DNA of 52,991 nt. Source: Rhizobium tibeticum (GTDB lineage Bacteria > Pseudomonadota > Alphaproteobacteria > Rhizobiales > Rhizobiaceae). The stretch lies in contig NZ_FOCV01000038.1 of assembly GCF_900110205.1 (NCBI RefSeq), forward strand, positions 1 through 52,991. Direction: 5' to 3'. The notes beneath the pieces were generated by a model that did not search any database, had not been told where the DNA came from, and saw only the letters and a program-made list of their open reading frames with translations. The translations under genes and the position numbers were made by a program. Below, piece by piece: positions 42,016 to 50,400 of the stretch; position 1 is the first letter of the stretch, and each line of letters begins with the position of its first letter.

Positions 42016-44283
42016 ATGAGAGACCTTTCCGGCGGTCCGCGCGTGCTGCTCAAGCGGCTACGCGAGTTGATGGCGGAGCCGCTGGAGCCGCAGGAACGTC
42101 TCGATCGGATCGTTCGCCAGATTGCAGGCAACATGGTGGCGGAGGTCTGCTCCGTCTACGTGTTGCGTGCCGACGGCGTCCTCGAGCTCTATGCAACCGA
42201 AGGTCTGAACAAGGAAGCGGTCCACCTCTCCCAGCTCAAGATGGGGCAGGGTCTGGTCGGCACGATCGCCGCATCGGCGCAGCCGCTCAATCTCTCCGAC
42301 GCGCAATCGCATCCGGCCTTCCGCTACCTGCCGGAAACCGGCGAAGAGATCTATCATTCCTTCCTCGGCGTGCCGATCCTGCGCACCGGCCGTTCGCTCG
42401 GCGTTTTGGTCGTGCAGAACAAGGCAAGCCGCACCTATCGCGAAGAAGAGCTCGAAGCGCTCGAGACGACCGCGATGGTGCTCGCCGAGATGATTGCTAC
42501 CGGCGAGCTCAAGAAGATCACCAAGCCTGGCCTCGAGCTCGACCTGACGCGTTCGGTGACCATCGACGGCGACACCTATAACGAAGGTATCGGCTTGGGT
42601 TACGTCGTGCTGCACGAGCCGCGTATCGTCGTCACAAACCTGCTGAACGAGGATTCCGAGAAGGAAATCCGTCGTCTCAGCGAGGCGCTCGGGTCGCTCC
42701 GCATCTCGATTGACGACCTTCTGTCGCAGCGCGACGTTTCGATGGAGGGCGAGCACCGCGAGGTTTTGGAAACCTACCGCATGTTCGCCCATGACCAGGG
42801 CTGGGTGCGCAAGCTTGAGGAAGCGATCCGTAACGGGCTGACGGCGGAAGCCGCGGTAGAGAAGGTGCAAAGCGACACCAAGGCGCGCATGATTCGCATG
42901 ACCGATCCCTATCTGCGGGAGCGGATGCACGATTTCGAAGATCTGGCGAACCGGCTGTTGCGGCAGTTGACCGGCTATACCGGCCGCACGGCGGGGGATG
43001 GCTTCCCGAGCGACGCCATCATCTTGGCGCGTGCGATGGGGGCGGCCGAATTGCTCGAGTATCCGCGTGCCAATGTGCGCGGCCTCGTGCTGGAAGAAGG
43101 TGCGGTGACGAGCCATGTGGTGATCGTCGCGCGTGCCATGGGCATTCCCGTGATCGGCCAGGCCGCGGGCGTGGTGGCGCTTGCCGAAAACGGTGATGCC
43201 GTGATCATCGATGGCGATGGCGGGCATGTGCATCTTCGCCCCATGCCTGAGCATCAGCGTTCCTACGAGGAAAAGGTACGGTTCCGCGCCCGCCGGCAGG
43301 AGCAGTTCCGGGCGCTGCGCTCCGTCGAGCCGCGCACCAAGGATGGGCAGCGCGTGTCATTGATGATGAATGCCGGGCTGCTGGTCGATTTGCCGCAGCT
43401 TTCGGACTCGGGCGCCGAAGGCATCGGCCTGTTCCGCACCGAGCTGCAATTCATGATCGCCTCCACCATGCCAAAGGCGGAAGAGCAGGAACTGTTCTAT
43501 CGCAACGTCCTGAAACAGGCGGCCGGGCGGGTCGTGACCTTCCGCACGCTTGATATCGGCGGCGACAAGGTCGTTCCCTATTTCCGCGGCCATGAGGAAG
43601 AAAATCCGGCTCTAGGCTGGCGGGCGATCCGCCTGTCGCTCGATCGTCCGGGTCTGTTGCGCACGCAGTTGCGTGCCATGCTGAAGGCGGCGGCGGGCAT
43701 GGAGCTGAAGCTGATGGTGCCGATGGTGACCGAGGTTTCCGAGATCGCCGCGGTGCGCGACCTCCTGCAGAAGGAAGTGCAACACCTGTCCCGCTTCGGC
43801 CACGGTCTGCCACGCAAGCTGCAGTTCGGCGCGATGCTGGAAGTGCCGGCCCTACTCTGGCAGCTCGACGAGCTGATGTCGGCCGTCGATTTCGTCTCGG
43901 TCGGGTCAAACGACCTCTTCCAGTTTTCGATGGCGGTCGATCGCGGCAATGCGCGAGTTTCCGACCGCTTCGATCCGCTTGGCAAGCCCTTCCTCAGGAT
44001 CCTGCGCGACATCGTGCGGGCGGGCGAACGCAACAACACGCCGGTGACGCTATGCGGCGAGCTTGCCGGCAAGCCGATCTCCGCGATGGCGCTGCTCGGC
44101 ATCGGCTTCCGTTCGGTATCGATGTCGCCGGCGTCGATCGGTCCGGTCAAGGCGATGTTGCTCGGCCTTGATGCCGAGGCGCTGGCAAAGGTGATGAATG
44201 AGGCGCTTGACGATACCAAGTCGCCGACTTCAATGCGCGACGTGCTTGCCCACTTCGCCGATGCTCACAATATTCCTCTTTAG
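42016..44283 (+). CDS. ptsP: Phosphoenolpyruvate--protein phosphotransferase PtsP (EI-Ntr)
   Basis: 755 residues. N-terminal GAF domain (about 20-160), then PTS enzyme I: the phosphohistidine region GAVTSHVVIVARAMGIPVIG (about 365-385) and the PEP-binding TIM barrel with FRTELQFMI, FRTLDIGGDKVVPYF and GELAGKPISAMALLGIG. Feeds phosphate to NPr and EIIA-Ntr, which regulate potassium, nitrogen and carbon responses; the GAF domain is thought to sense glutamine or other ligands. Start ATG 42016. Followed by prfA 28 bp later. Confidence 0.96.
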   Translation: MRDLSGGPRVLLKRLRELMAEPLEPQERLDRIVRQIAGNMVAEVCSVYVLRADGVLELYATEGLNKEAVHLSQLKMGQGLVGTIAASAQPLNLSDAQSHPAFRYLPETGEEIYHSFLGVPILRTGRSLGVLVVQNKASRTYREEELEALETTAMVLAEMIATGELKKITKPGLELDLTRSVTIDGDTYNEGIGLGYVVLHEPRIVVTNLLNEDSEKEIRRLSEALGSLRISIDDLLSQRDVSMEGEHREVLETYRMFAHDQGWVRKLEEAIRNGLTAEAAVEKVQSDTKARMIRMTDPYLRERMHDFEDLANRLLRQLTGYTGRTAGDGFPSDAIILARAMGAAELLEYPRANVRGLVLEEGAVTSHVVIVARAMGIPVIGQAAGVVALAENGDAVIIDGDGGHVHLRPMPEHQRSYEEKVRFRARRQEQFRALRSVEPRTKDGQRVSLMMNAGLLVDLPQLSDSGAEGIGLFRTELQFMIASTMPKAEEQELFYRNVLKQAAGRVVTFRTLDIGGDKVVPYFRGHEEENPALGWRAIRLSLDRPGLLRTQLRAMLKAAAGMELKLMVPMVTEVSEIAAVRDLLQKEVQHLSRFGHGLPRKLQFGAMLEVPALLWQLDELMSAVDFVSVGSNDLFQFSMAVDRGNARVSDRFDPLGKPFLRILRDIVRAGERNNTPVTLCGELAGKPISAMALLGIGFRSVSMSPASIGPVKAMLLGLDAEALAKVMNEALDDTKSPTSMRDVLAHFADAHNIPL

Positions 44284-44311
44284 TTCAAGACAAGCAGAAT
44301 CGGAGTGAAGG

Positions 44312-45391
44312 GTGGCGAAGCTTCCCGTTGAAAAGATGCGCGAGCTGGAACGCCGTTTTGGTGAGATCGAAGCGCGCATGTCGGCCGGCCCGGCGGCCGA
44401 TGTCTATGTCAAGCTTGCCTCCGAATATTCCGAGCTGCAGCCCGTCGTCACGAAGATCCGCGCCTACGAGAAGGCGATTGCCGAGCTTGCAGACCTCGAA
44501 ACCTTGCTGAACGACAAGTCGGTGGACCGCGAAATGCGTGATCTGGCCGAGCTGGAACTGCCTGAGGTAAAGGAGCAGCTGGAGGCGCTGGAGCAGGAAA
44601 TCCAGATCCTGTTGTTGCCTAAGGACGCAGCCGACGAGAAGAGCGCCATTTTGGAAATCCGTGCCGGCACCGGTGGCTCGGAAGCTGCACTCTTTGCCGG
44701 CGACCTGTTCCGGATGTATGAGCGCTATGCCGCCGCCCACGGCTGGAAGGTGGAAGTGCTGTCGTCGAGTGAAGGCGAAGCGGGCGGCTTCAAGGAGATC
44801 ATCGCGACGATTACCGGCAAGGGAGTGTTCGCCAAGCTGAAATTCGAATCCGGCGTCCACCGCGTCCAGCGCGTTCCGGAAACGGAAGCGGGCGGGCGTA
44901 TCCACACCTCGGCCGCGACGGTCGCGGTCTTGCCGGAGGCGGAAGACATCGACATCGAGGTCCGGCCGGAAGACATCCGCATCGATACGATGCGCTCATC
45001 CGGCGCCGGCGGCCAGCACGTCAATACCACCGACTCCGCCGTGCGCATCACGCACCTGCCGACCGGTATCGTCGTTACCAGTTCCGAGAAGTCGCAGCAC
45101 CAGAACCGCGCCAAGGCGATGCAGGTTCTGCGCTCGCGGCTCTATGACGCCGAGCGACAACGCGCCGACAGCGAGCGCTCCGCCGACCGCAAGAGCCAGG
45201 TCGGCTCCGGCGACCGTTCCGAACGCATTCGCACCTACAACTTCCCACAGGGGCGCGTGACCGACCACCGCATCAACCTGACGCTCTATAAGCTCGATCG
45301 GATGATGGTCGGCGAGATCGACGAAGTGGTAGACGCGCTGATGGCCGATTATCAGGCGAGCCAGCTGGCGCAACTCGGCGAGCAGCAATGA
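44312..45391 (+). CDS. prfA: Peptide chain release factor 1
   Basis: Terminates translation at UAA and UAG. 359 residues: conserved GTGGSEAALFAGDLFRMYERY, and the SSGAGGQHVNTTDSAVRITH region with the GGQ peptidyl-hydrolysis motif at about residue 230. Start GTG 44312 with GGAGTGAAGG upstream. Its stop overlaps prmC, the gene for the enzyme that methylates the Gln of its GGQ. Confidence 0.97.
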   Translation: MAKLPVEKMRELERRFGEIEARMSAGPAADVYVKLASEYSELQPVVTKIRAYEKAIAELADLETLLNDKSVDREMRDLAELELPEVKEQLEALEQEIQILLLPKDAADEKSAILEIRAGTGGSEAALFAGDLFRMYERYAAAHGWKVEVLSSSEGEAGGFKEIIATITGKGVFAKLKFESGVHRVQRVPETEAGGRIHTSAATVAVLPEAEDIDIEVRPEDIRIDTMRSSGAGGQHVNTTDSAVRITHLPTGIVVTSSEKSQHQNRAKAMQVLRSRLYDAERQRADSERSADRKSQVGSGDRSERIRTYNFPQGRVTDHRINLTLYKLDRMMVGEIDEVVDALMADYQASQLAQLGEQQ

Positions 45392-46269
45392 GCAAGAGCG
45401 GGAAACAGGCCGGGCCTACGGTTTCCCAAATGCTGGCCGAGGCCCGCCGTCGGTTCACCGAAGCCGGCATAGAGAGCGCTGCCGCGGATGCCCGCGTGCT
45501 GGTCGCAGGGCTACTTGGTCTTTCGACGACTGCTACCGTCACGCGGGGCCCCGAAACCGTCGGCACGGAGCAGGTGGCAAGCATCGAGCAAGCAATCGAG
45601 CGTCGGCTGGCGCATGAGCCGGTTCACCGCATTCTTGGCGAACGCGAGTTCTACGGCCTACCACTATCATTGTCTGCCGAAACCCTCGAGCCCAGGCCTG
45701 ACACCGAAATTCTCGTCGACACGATGCTTCCTTATCTGCGCGATCTTGCAAATACCGAGGGCCGTATCCATATCCTGGACCTAGGAACCGGAACTGGGGC
45801 GATATGCCTTGCGCTGTTGAGCGAATGTCCGGAAGCGTCAGGCGTCGGCAGTGACATATCAGCCGATGCGTTGAGGACGGCACAATCAAACGCGGAAAGA
45901 AACGGATTGCGGGATCGCTTCGAAACCATTCAGTCCAGTTGGTTTGAAAACATCCACGGCGCGTTTCACGCGATTGTCTCAAATCCGCCCTATATCGCAT
46001 CTAAGATCGTTCACACTCTCGCTCCCGAAGTGACGAAATTTGATCCACCTGCCGCACTGGATGGCGGCGCGGATGGGCTTGACGCCTACAGAACCATCGC
46101 CAAAGATGCGGCTAGGTTCATACAGCCCGACGGCGTTGTGGGACTTGAGATCGGCTACGATCAGCGAAACGACGTGACAGACGTTTTCGAGGCTGAGGGC
46201 TTCAAGCTTCTGGAATCCGTGAAAGATTACGGCCAGAATGACCGGGCGCTTGTGTTCGCGCTCAAGTGA
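45388..46269 (+). CDS. prmC: Release factor glutamine methyltransferase
   Basis: PrmC (HemK) N5-methylates the GGQ glutamine of RF1 and RF2. 293 residues: N-terminal helical domain, REFYGLPLSLSAETLEPRPDTEILVD, SAM motif ILDLGTGTGAICLALL, and the catalytic NPPYIAS motif. ATG 45388 overlaps the prfA stop (ATGA), giving translational coupling. Confidence 0.97.
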   Translation: MSKSGKQAGPTVSQMLAEARRRFTEAGIESAAADARVLVAGLLGLSTTATVTRGPETVGTEQVASIEQAIERRLAHEPVHRILGEREFYGLPLSLSAETLEPRPDTEILVDTMLPYLRDLANTEGRIHILDLGTGTGAICLALLSECPEASGVGSDISADALRTAQSNAERNGLRDRFETIQSSWFENIHGAFHAIVSNPPYIASKIVHTLAPEVTKFDPPAALDGGADGLDAYRTIAKDAARFIQPDGVVGLEIGYDQRNDVTDVFEAEGFKLLESVKDYGQNDRALVFALK

Positions 46270-46635
46270 TGCGCGGCAACGTAAAGCACTAAACAGGACA
46301 TTGGTGTCATTGCGAAGAAAAGGCTTGGATTTCCACGGGAAGCAATATAGGTTGACCCCACGCGTTGGAGAGATAGGACAGAACGGTGAGTCGTTCGATA
46401 CTAGCTCGGCCTCGGGGGTCGGCTCTTTTAAACGAGAGTTTCAAAGGTTGAACACGACCCAATGCGTGAATCAGTCAAACTGACTTGAGAACAAGCGGCA
46501 GGTTGGCGCGAAGGCGCATTATGCTTGCGGCACGAAGGCCCTGAGCCGGTGAACCGGCCACGGCGGTTGGTGCCACCACTCCACAACAAACCACAAAACA
46601 AACCACAACAAACAATGAATTCAGGTGAACGATCT
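46270..46635. other. 366-bp gene-free region before the DUF4167 gene
   Basis: No coding signal on either strand. Contains hairpins TCAGT-CAA-ACTGA (around 46472-46484) and GCCGG-TGAA-CCGGC (46545-46558), then a long A/C-rich stretch (46575-46615) just before the start, suggesting a structured or regulated 5' leader. Whether a small RNA is encoded cannot be decided. Confidence 0.45.
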
Positions 46636-47421
46636 ATGAGGCCAGGACAGCAGAACAAGCGCGGTCGCGGGCGTGGCAATAACAACGGCGGCGGCGGCGG
46701 TGGGGGAAACAACAACAACTTCAACCGCAAAGGCGGCAATCCGCTGACGCGCACCTACGACAGCTCCGGCCCCGACGTTAAGATCCGTGGTACCGCGCAG
46801 CATATCGCTGAAAAGTATGCGCAGCTCGGTCGCGACGCACAGAGCTCCGGCGACCGTGTCATCGCCGAAAACTATCTGCAGCACGCCGAACACTACAACC
46901 GCATCATTGCCGCCGCACAGGCGCAGATGCAAGAGCGCTTCCAGCGTGACGACCGCAACGAGTTCAGTGAAGGCGCCGAGCGCGAGGGCGACGACATCGA
47001 AGGCGGGGACAACGACGATGTCGTCATCGTCCAGCCGCCGCGCCAGCAGTATGAGCATCAGCAGCGCCGCTCGGAGGAGCAGCCGCAGCGCCGAAACGAC
47101 GAGCACTCGCGCCGCAACGAAGACCAGCCCCGCCAGCCGCGGCGTCAGGAACAGCAGCCGGCTGCAGCTGCATCGGCAGCGCCGCAGCCCGAAGCCATCG
47201 ACGGCAGCGGTCCGCAGCCTGAGATCGAAGGTATCCCGGTAGAGGTTTCGATGGACGAGGAAAGCGCCGCAGGCCAGCCGCGCGAGCGGCAGCCGCGTCG
47301 CCGCACTGCCGGTAGCCGTCCACGGCGTCCGCGCCGCGCTACGGAAGGCGAGGCTCCGGCCGAGGGCGAAGGCGCAGATTCGGGCGACGCCCCTGTTCTG
47401 GCGGATGCCGCTTCGGAATAG
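46636..47421 (+). CDS. DUF4167 domain-containing RNA-binding-like protein
   Basis: 261 residues. A Gly/Asn/Arg-rich N-terminus (about 1-30), a conserved DUF4167 helical core at about 35-95 (NPLTRTYDSSGPDVKIRGTA, IAEKYAQLGRDAQSSGDRVI), then long disordered Gln/Arg/Glu-rich sequence. The core plus RGG-like arm suggest RNA or ribosome contacts, unproven. Start ATG 46636 with AGGTGA 7 bp upstream. Ends in a tandem repeat. Confidence 0.93.
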   Translation: MRPGQQNKRGRGRGNNNGGGGGGGNNNNFNRKGGNPLTRTYDSSGPDVKIRGTAQHIAEKYAQLGRDAQSSGDRVIAENYLQHAEHYNRIIAAAQAQMQERFQRDDRNEFSEGAEREGDDIEGGDNDDVVIVQPPRQQYEHQQRRSEEQPQRRNDEHSRRNEDQPRQPRRQEQQPAAAASAAPQPEAIDGSGPQPEIEGIPVEVSMDEESAAGQPRERQPRRRTAGSRPRRPRRATEGEAPAEGEGADSGDAPVLADAASE

Positions 47422-47470
47422 CCGGATCGGCTTCGGAATAGCCGGATCGGCTTCGGAATAGCCGGATCGT
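47411..47470 (+). repeat. Three tandem copies of a 20-bp unit across the DUF4167 stop
   Basis: CTTCGGAATAGCCGGATCGG occurs at 47411, 47431 and, with the last base changed, 47451. Each copy carries TAG; since 20 is not a multiple of 3, the three TAGs (47419, 47439, 47459) fall in three frames. Each copy can also fold as CGGCT/AGCCG. Confidence 0.92.
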
Positions 47471-47741
47471 TCAGTGATCCGAGCTGACGGATAAAAAGGT
47501 CGCTCTTCGGAGCGGCCTTTTCTGTTTCTGCCTGACGTCTTTCTCGGCGGGTCTCCCCGCGCAGGACCGGCGTCTTTTTCGCCCGATTGCCCTTTAAACT
47601 TTTGAAATTGTCCACCATATCCAGCCCAAGTTCAGCCGCAAATCCCAAACCGCGGCGGACAATGAGCTTGCCATTGAGGGAGCTCAATCTCAGTCATCGG
47701 CCTGTGCCTCGTGAGGGCAGGGCGATTCATGGAGGTATAGT
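47422..47741. other. 320-bp region between DUF4167 and clpB
   Basis: Contains two of the 20-bp repeats, a terminator (47494-47521) and the clpB leader. A perfect ATTGAG-GGAG-CTCAAT repeat (47673-47688) lies 54 bp before clpB and could be an operator or RNA hairpin. No clean RpoH or CIRCE site was found, although clpB is expected to be heat-induced. The clpB start has GGAGG. Confidence 0.6.
47494..47521 (+). terminator. Rho-independent terminator after DUF4167
   Basis: AAAAGGTCGCTC, loop TTCG, GAGCGGCCTTTT: 12-bp stem with one G-T pair, ending in TTTT and followed by CTGTTT. The UUCG loop is especially stable. Confidence 0.88.
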
Positions 47742-50345
47742 ATGAATATTGAAAAATACTCCGAGCGGGTGCGCGGTTTCATTCAGTCCGCCCAGACTTA
47801 TGCGCTCGCGCAGGGTCACCAGCAGTTCACGCCCGAACACGTTCTGAAGGTGCTGCTCGACGACGACCAGGGCATGGCCGCTTCGCTGATCGAACGCGCC
47901 GGCGGCGACGCCAAGGCTGCACGTCTTGCCAACGATGCCGCGCTTGCCAAGTTGCCGAAAGTATCAGGGGGCAACGGGCAGATCTATCTTGCTCAGCCGC
48001 TTGCCAAGGTTCTTTCGACCGCCGAAGAGGCAGCCAAGAAGGCTGGCGACAGCTTCGTCACCGTCGAGCGGCTGCTGCAGGCGTTGGCGATCGAGTCTTC
48101 GGCTTCGACGTCCACGACGCTGAAGAATGCCGGGGTGACCGCGCTTGCGCTCAATCAGGTCATCAACGACATCCGCAAGGGCCGCACGGCCGACAGCTCG
48201 AATGCCGAACAAGGCTTCGACTCGCTGAAGAAGTACGCCCGCGATCTGACCAGCGAAGCCCGCGAAGGCAAGCTCGATCCGGTCATTGGCCGCGACGACG
48301 AAATCCGCCGCACGATCCAGGTCCTGTCGCGCCGCACCAAGAATAACCCGGTGCTGATCGGCGAGCCGGGCGTCGGCAAGACCGCCATCGTCGAAGGCCT
48401 GGCGCTGCGCATCGTCAACGGCGACGTGCCGGAATCGCTCAAGGACAAGAAGCTGATGGCGCTCGACATGGGCGCCCTGATCGCCGGTGCGAAATATCGC
48501 GGCGAGTTCGAAGAACGGCTGAAGGCGGTGCTCAACGAGGTGCAGGCCGAGACCGGCGAGATCATCCTGTTCATCGATGAAATGCACACGCTGGTGGGCG
48601 CCGGCAAGGCGGATGGGGCGATGGACGCCTCCAACCTCCTGAAGCCCGCGCTTGCGCGCGGTGAGCTTCACTGCGTCGGCGCGACGACGCTCGACGAGTA
48701 CCGCAAGCATGTCGAAAAGGATCCGGCCCTTGCCCGCCGCTTCCAGCCCGTCATGGTCGAGGAGCCGACGGTCGAGGACACGATCTCGATCCTGCGTGGC
48801 CTCAAGGAAAAATACGAGCAGCATCACAAGGTCCGTATCTCGGATTCGGCCCTGGTTGCGGCGGCGACGCTTTCCAACCGCTACATTACAGACCGATTCC
48901 TGCCCGACAAGGCGATCGACCTGATGGACGAAGCCGCTGCGCGGCTGCGCATGCAGGTGGATTCTAAGCCCGAGGAGCTGGACGAACTCGATCGCCGCAT
49001 CATGCAGCTGAAGATCGAGCGCGAGGCGCTGAAAAAGGAAACCGACACGGCATCCGCCGACCGACTGGTGCGGCTCGAAACCGAGCTGACGGGTCTCGAG
49101 GAAGAGGCCGATGCCCTGACGGCCCGCTGGCAGGCGGAAAAGCAGAAGCTTGGCCTTGCCGCGGACCTAAAGAAGCAGTTGGACGAAGCACGCAACGAAC
49201 TCGCAATCGCGCAGCGCAAGGGCGAATTCCAGCGCGCCGGCGAGCTGACCTACGGCGTCATTCCGGAACTCGAAAAGAAGCTGACGGAGGCCGAACAGCA
49301 GGATAGCGATCGCAGCGCCATGGTGCAGGAGGTCGTTACTCCCGACAACATCGCGCATGTCGTCTCTCGCTGGACCGGCATTCCGGTCGACAAGATGCTG
49401 GAAGGCGAACGCGACAAGCTGCTTCGGATGGAAGACGAGCTGGCGAAATCGGTGATCGGCCAGGGTGATGCGGTTCAGGCCGTGTCGCGCGCCGTCCGCC
49501 GTGCGCGTGCCGGCCTGCAGGATCCGAGCCGGCCGATCGGCTCGTTCATCTTCCTCGGCCCGACCGGTGTCGGCAAGACGGAGCTCACCAAGGCGCTTGC
49601 CCGCTTCCTCTTCGACGACGAGACGGCAATGGTGCGCATGGACATGTCTGAGTACATGGAGAAGCACTCCGTGGCCCGGCTGATCGGTGCCCCTCCCGGC
49701 TATGTCGGCTATGACGAAGGTGGTGCGCTGACAGAGGCGGTGCGCCGCCGGCCGTACCAGGTCGTTCTGTTCGACGAGATCGAGAAGGCGCACCCTGATG
49801 TCTTCAACATCCTGCTGCAGGTTCTCGACGATGGCCGCCTGACGGATGGCCAGGGCCGGACGGTCGACTTCCGCAACACGATGATCATCATGACGTCGAA
49901 CCTCGGCGCCGAGTACCTGACCCAGCTCAAGGAAGGGGACGACAGCGAGGCGGTTCGCGAGCAGGTGATGGAGGTCGTGCGCGGTCACTTCCGGCCGGAG
50001 TTCCTGAACCGTATCGATGAGATCATTCTATTCCATCGCCTGAAGCGCGAGGAAATGGGGGCGATCGTCGATATCCAGTTGAAGCGTCTGGTGGCGTTGC
50101 TTGCCGAGCGCAAGATCACGCTTGAGCTAGACGACGATGCCCGGAATTGGCTCGCCAACAGGGGCTATGATCCGGTCTACGGTGCGCGGCCGCTGAAGCG
50201 CGTGATCCAGAGGTATGTGCAGGATCCGCTGGCCGAACAGATCCTCTCCGGCCAGGTGCCGGACGGATCGACGGTGAAGATCACCAGCGGTACTGACCGG
50301 CTGTTGTTCCGCACGCGGAATACCGCGGTCGACGAAGCAGCTTAA
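47742..50345 (+). CDS. clpB: ATP-dependent chaperone ClpB
   Basis: Hexameric disaggregase that works with DnaK to rescue aggregated proteins. 867 residues: N-domain, first AAA+ with Walker A GEPGVGKTAIVEG, coiled-coil middle domain (about 410-520, Glu/Lys-rich), second AAA+ with GPTGVGKTELTKALARF and MDMSEYMEKHSVARLIGAPP. The ClpP-binding tripeptide loop is absent, as expected. Start ATG 47742 with GGAGG 8 bp upstream. Confidence 0.98.
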   Translation: MNIEKYSERVRGFIQSAQTYALAQGHQQFTPEHVLKVLLDDDQGMAASLIERAGGDAKAARLANDAALAKLPKVSGGNGQIYLAQPLAKVLSTAEEAAKKAGDSFVTVERLLQALAIESSASTSTTLKNAGVTALALNQVINDIRKGRTADSSNAEQGFDSLKKYARDLTSEAREGKLDPVIGRDDEIRRTIQVLSRRTKNNPVLIGEPGVGKTAIVEGLALRIVNGDVPESLKDKKLMALDMGALIAGAKYRGEFEERLKAVLNEVQAETGEIILFIDEMHTLVGAGKADGAMDASNLLKPALARGELHCVGATTLDEYRKHVEKDPALARRFQPVMVEEPTVEDTISILRGLKEKYEQHHKVRISDSALVAAATLSNRYITDRFLPDKAIDLMDEAAARLRMQVDSKPEELDELDRRIMQLKIEREALKKETDTASADRLVRLETELTGLEEEADALTARWQAEKQKLGLAADLKKQLDEARNELAIAQRKGEFQRAGELTYGVIPELEKKLTEAEQQDSDRSAMVQEVVTPDNIAHVVSRWTGIPVDKMLEGERDKLLRMEDELAKSVIGQGDAVQAVSRAVRRARAGLQDPSRPIGSFIFLGPTGVGKTELTKALARFLFDDETAMVRMDMSEYMEKHSVARLIGAPPGYVGYDEGGALTEAVRRRPYQVVLFDEIEKAHPDVFNILLQVLDDGRLTDGQGRTVDFRNTMIIMTSNLGAEYLTQLKEGDDSEAVREQVMEVVRGHFRPEFLNRIDEIILFHRLKREEMGAIVDIQLKRLVALLAERKITLELDDDARNWLANRGYDPVYGARPLKRVIQRYVQDPLAEQILSGQVPDGSTVKITSGTDRLLFRTRNTAVDEAA

Positions 50346-50366
50346 AGTGGTTCGATCGTCAGAAAG

Positions 50367-50392
50367 AAATGGCGGCCTCGGCCGCCATTTTT
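50367..50392 (+). terminator. Rho-independent terminator of clpB
   Basis: AAATGGCGGCC and GGCCGCCATTT pair perfectly, with TTTTT at the right end, 21 bp past the clpB stop. AAATGG on the left lets it also serve the minus-strand M23 gene that ends at 50401. Confidence 0.88.
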
Positions 50393-50400
50393 GTCGGATG

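Noticed and set aside
42058..43254. Long minus-strand frame opposite ptsP
   Set aside because: Shadow of ptsP; composition is typical of antisense frames in high-GC DNA.
47145..47687. Minus-strand frame whose first about 50 codons lie in the DUF4167-clpB gap
   Set aside because: It runs through the terminator, the 20-bp repeats and into the opposite strand of the DUF4167 gene; no conserved sequence and no ribosome site.
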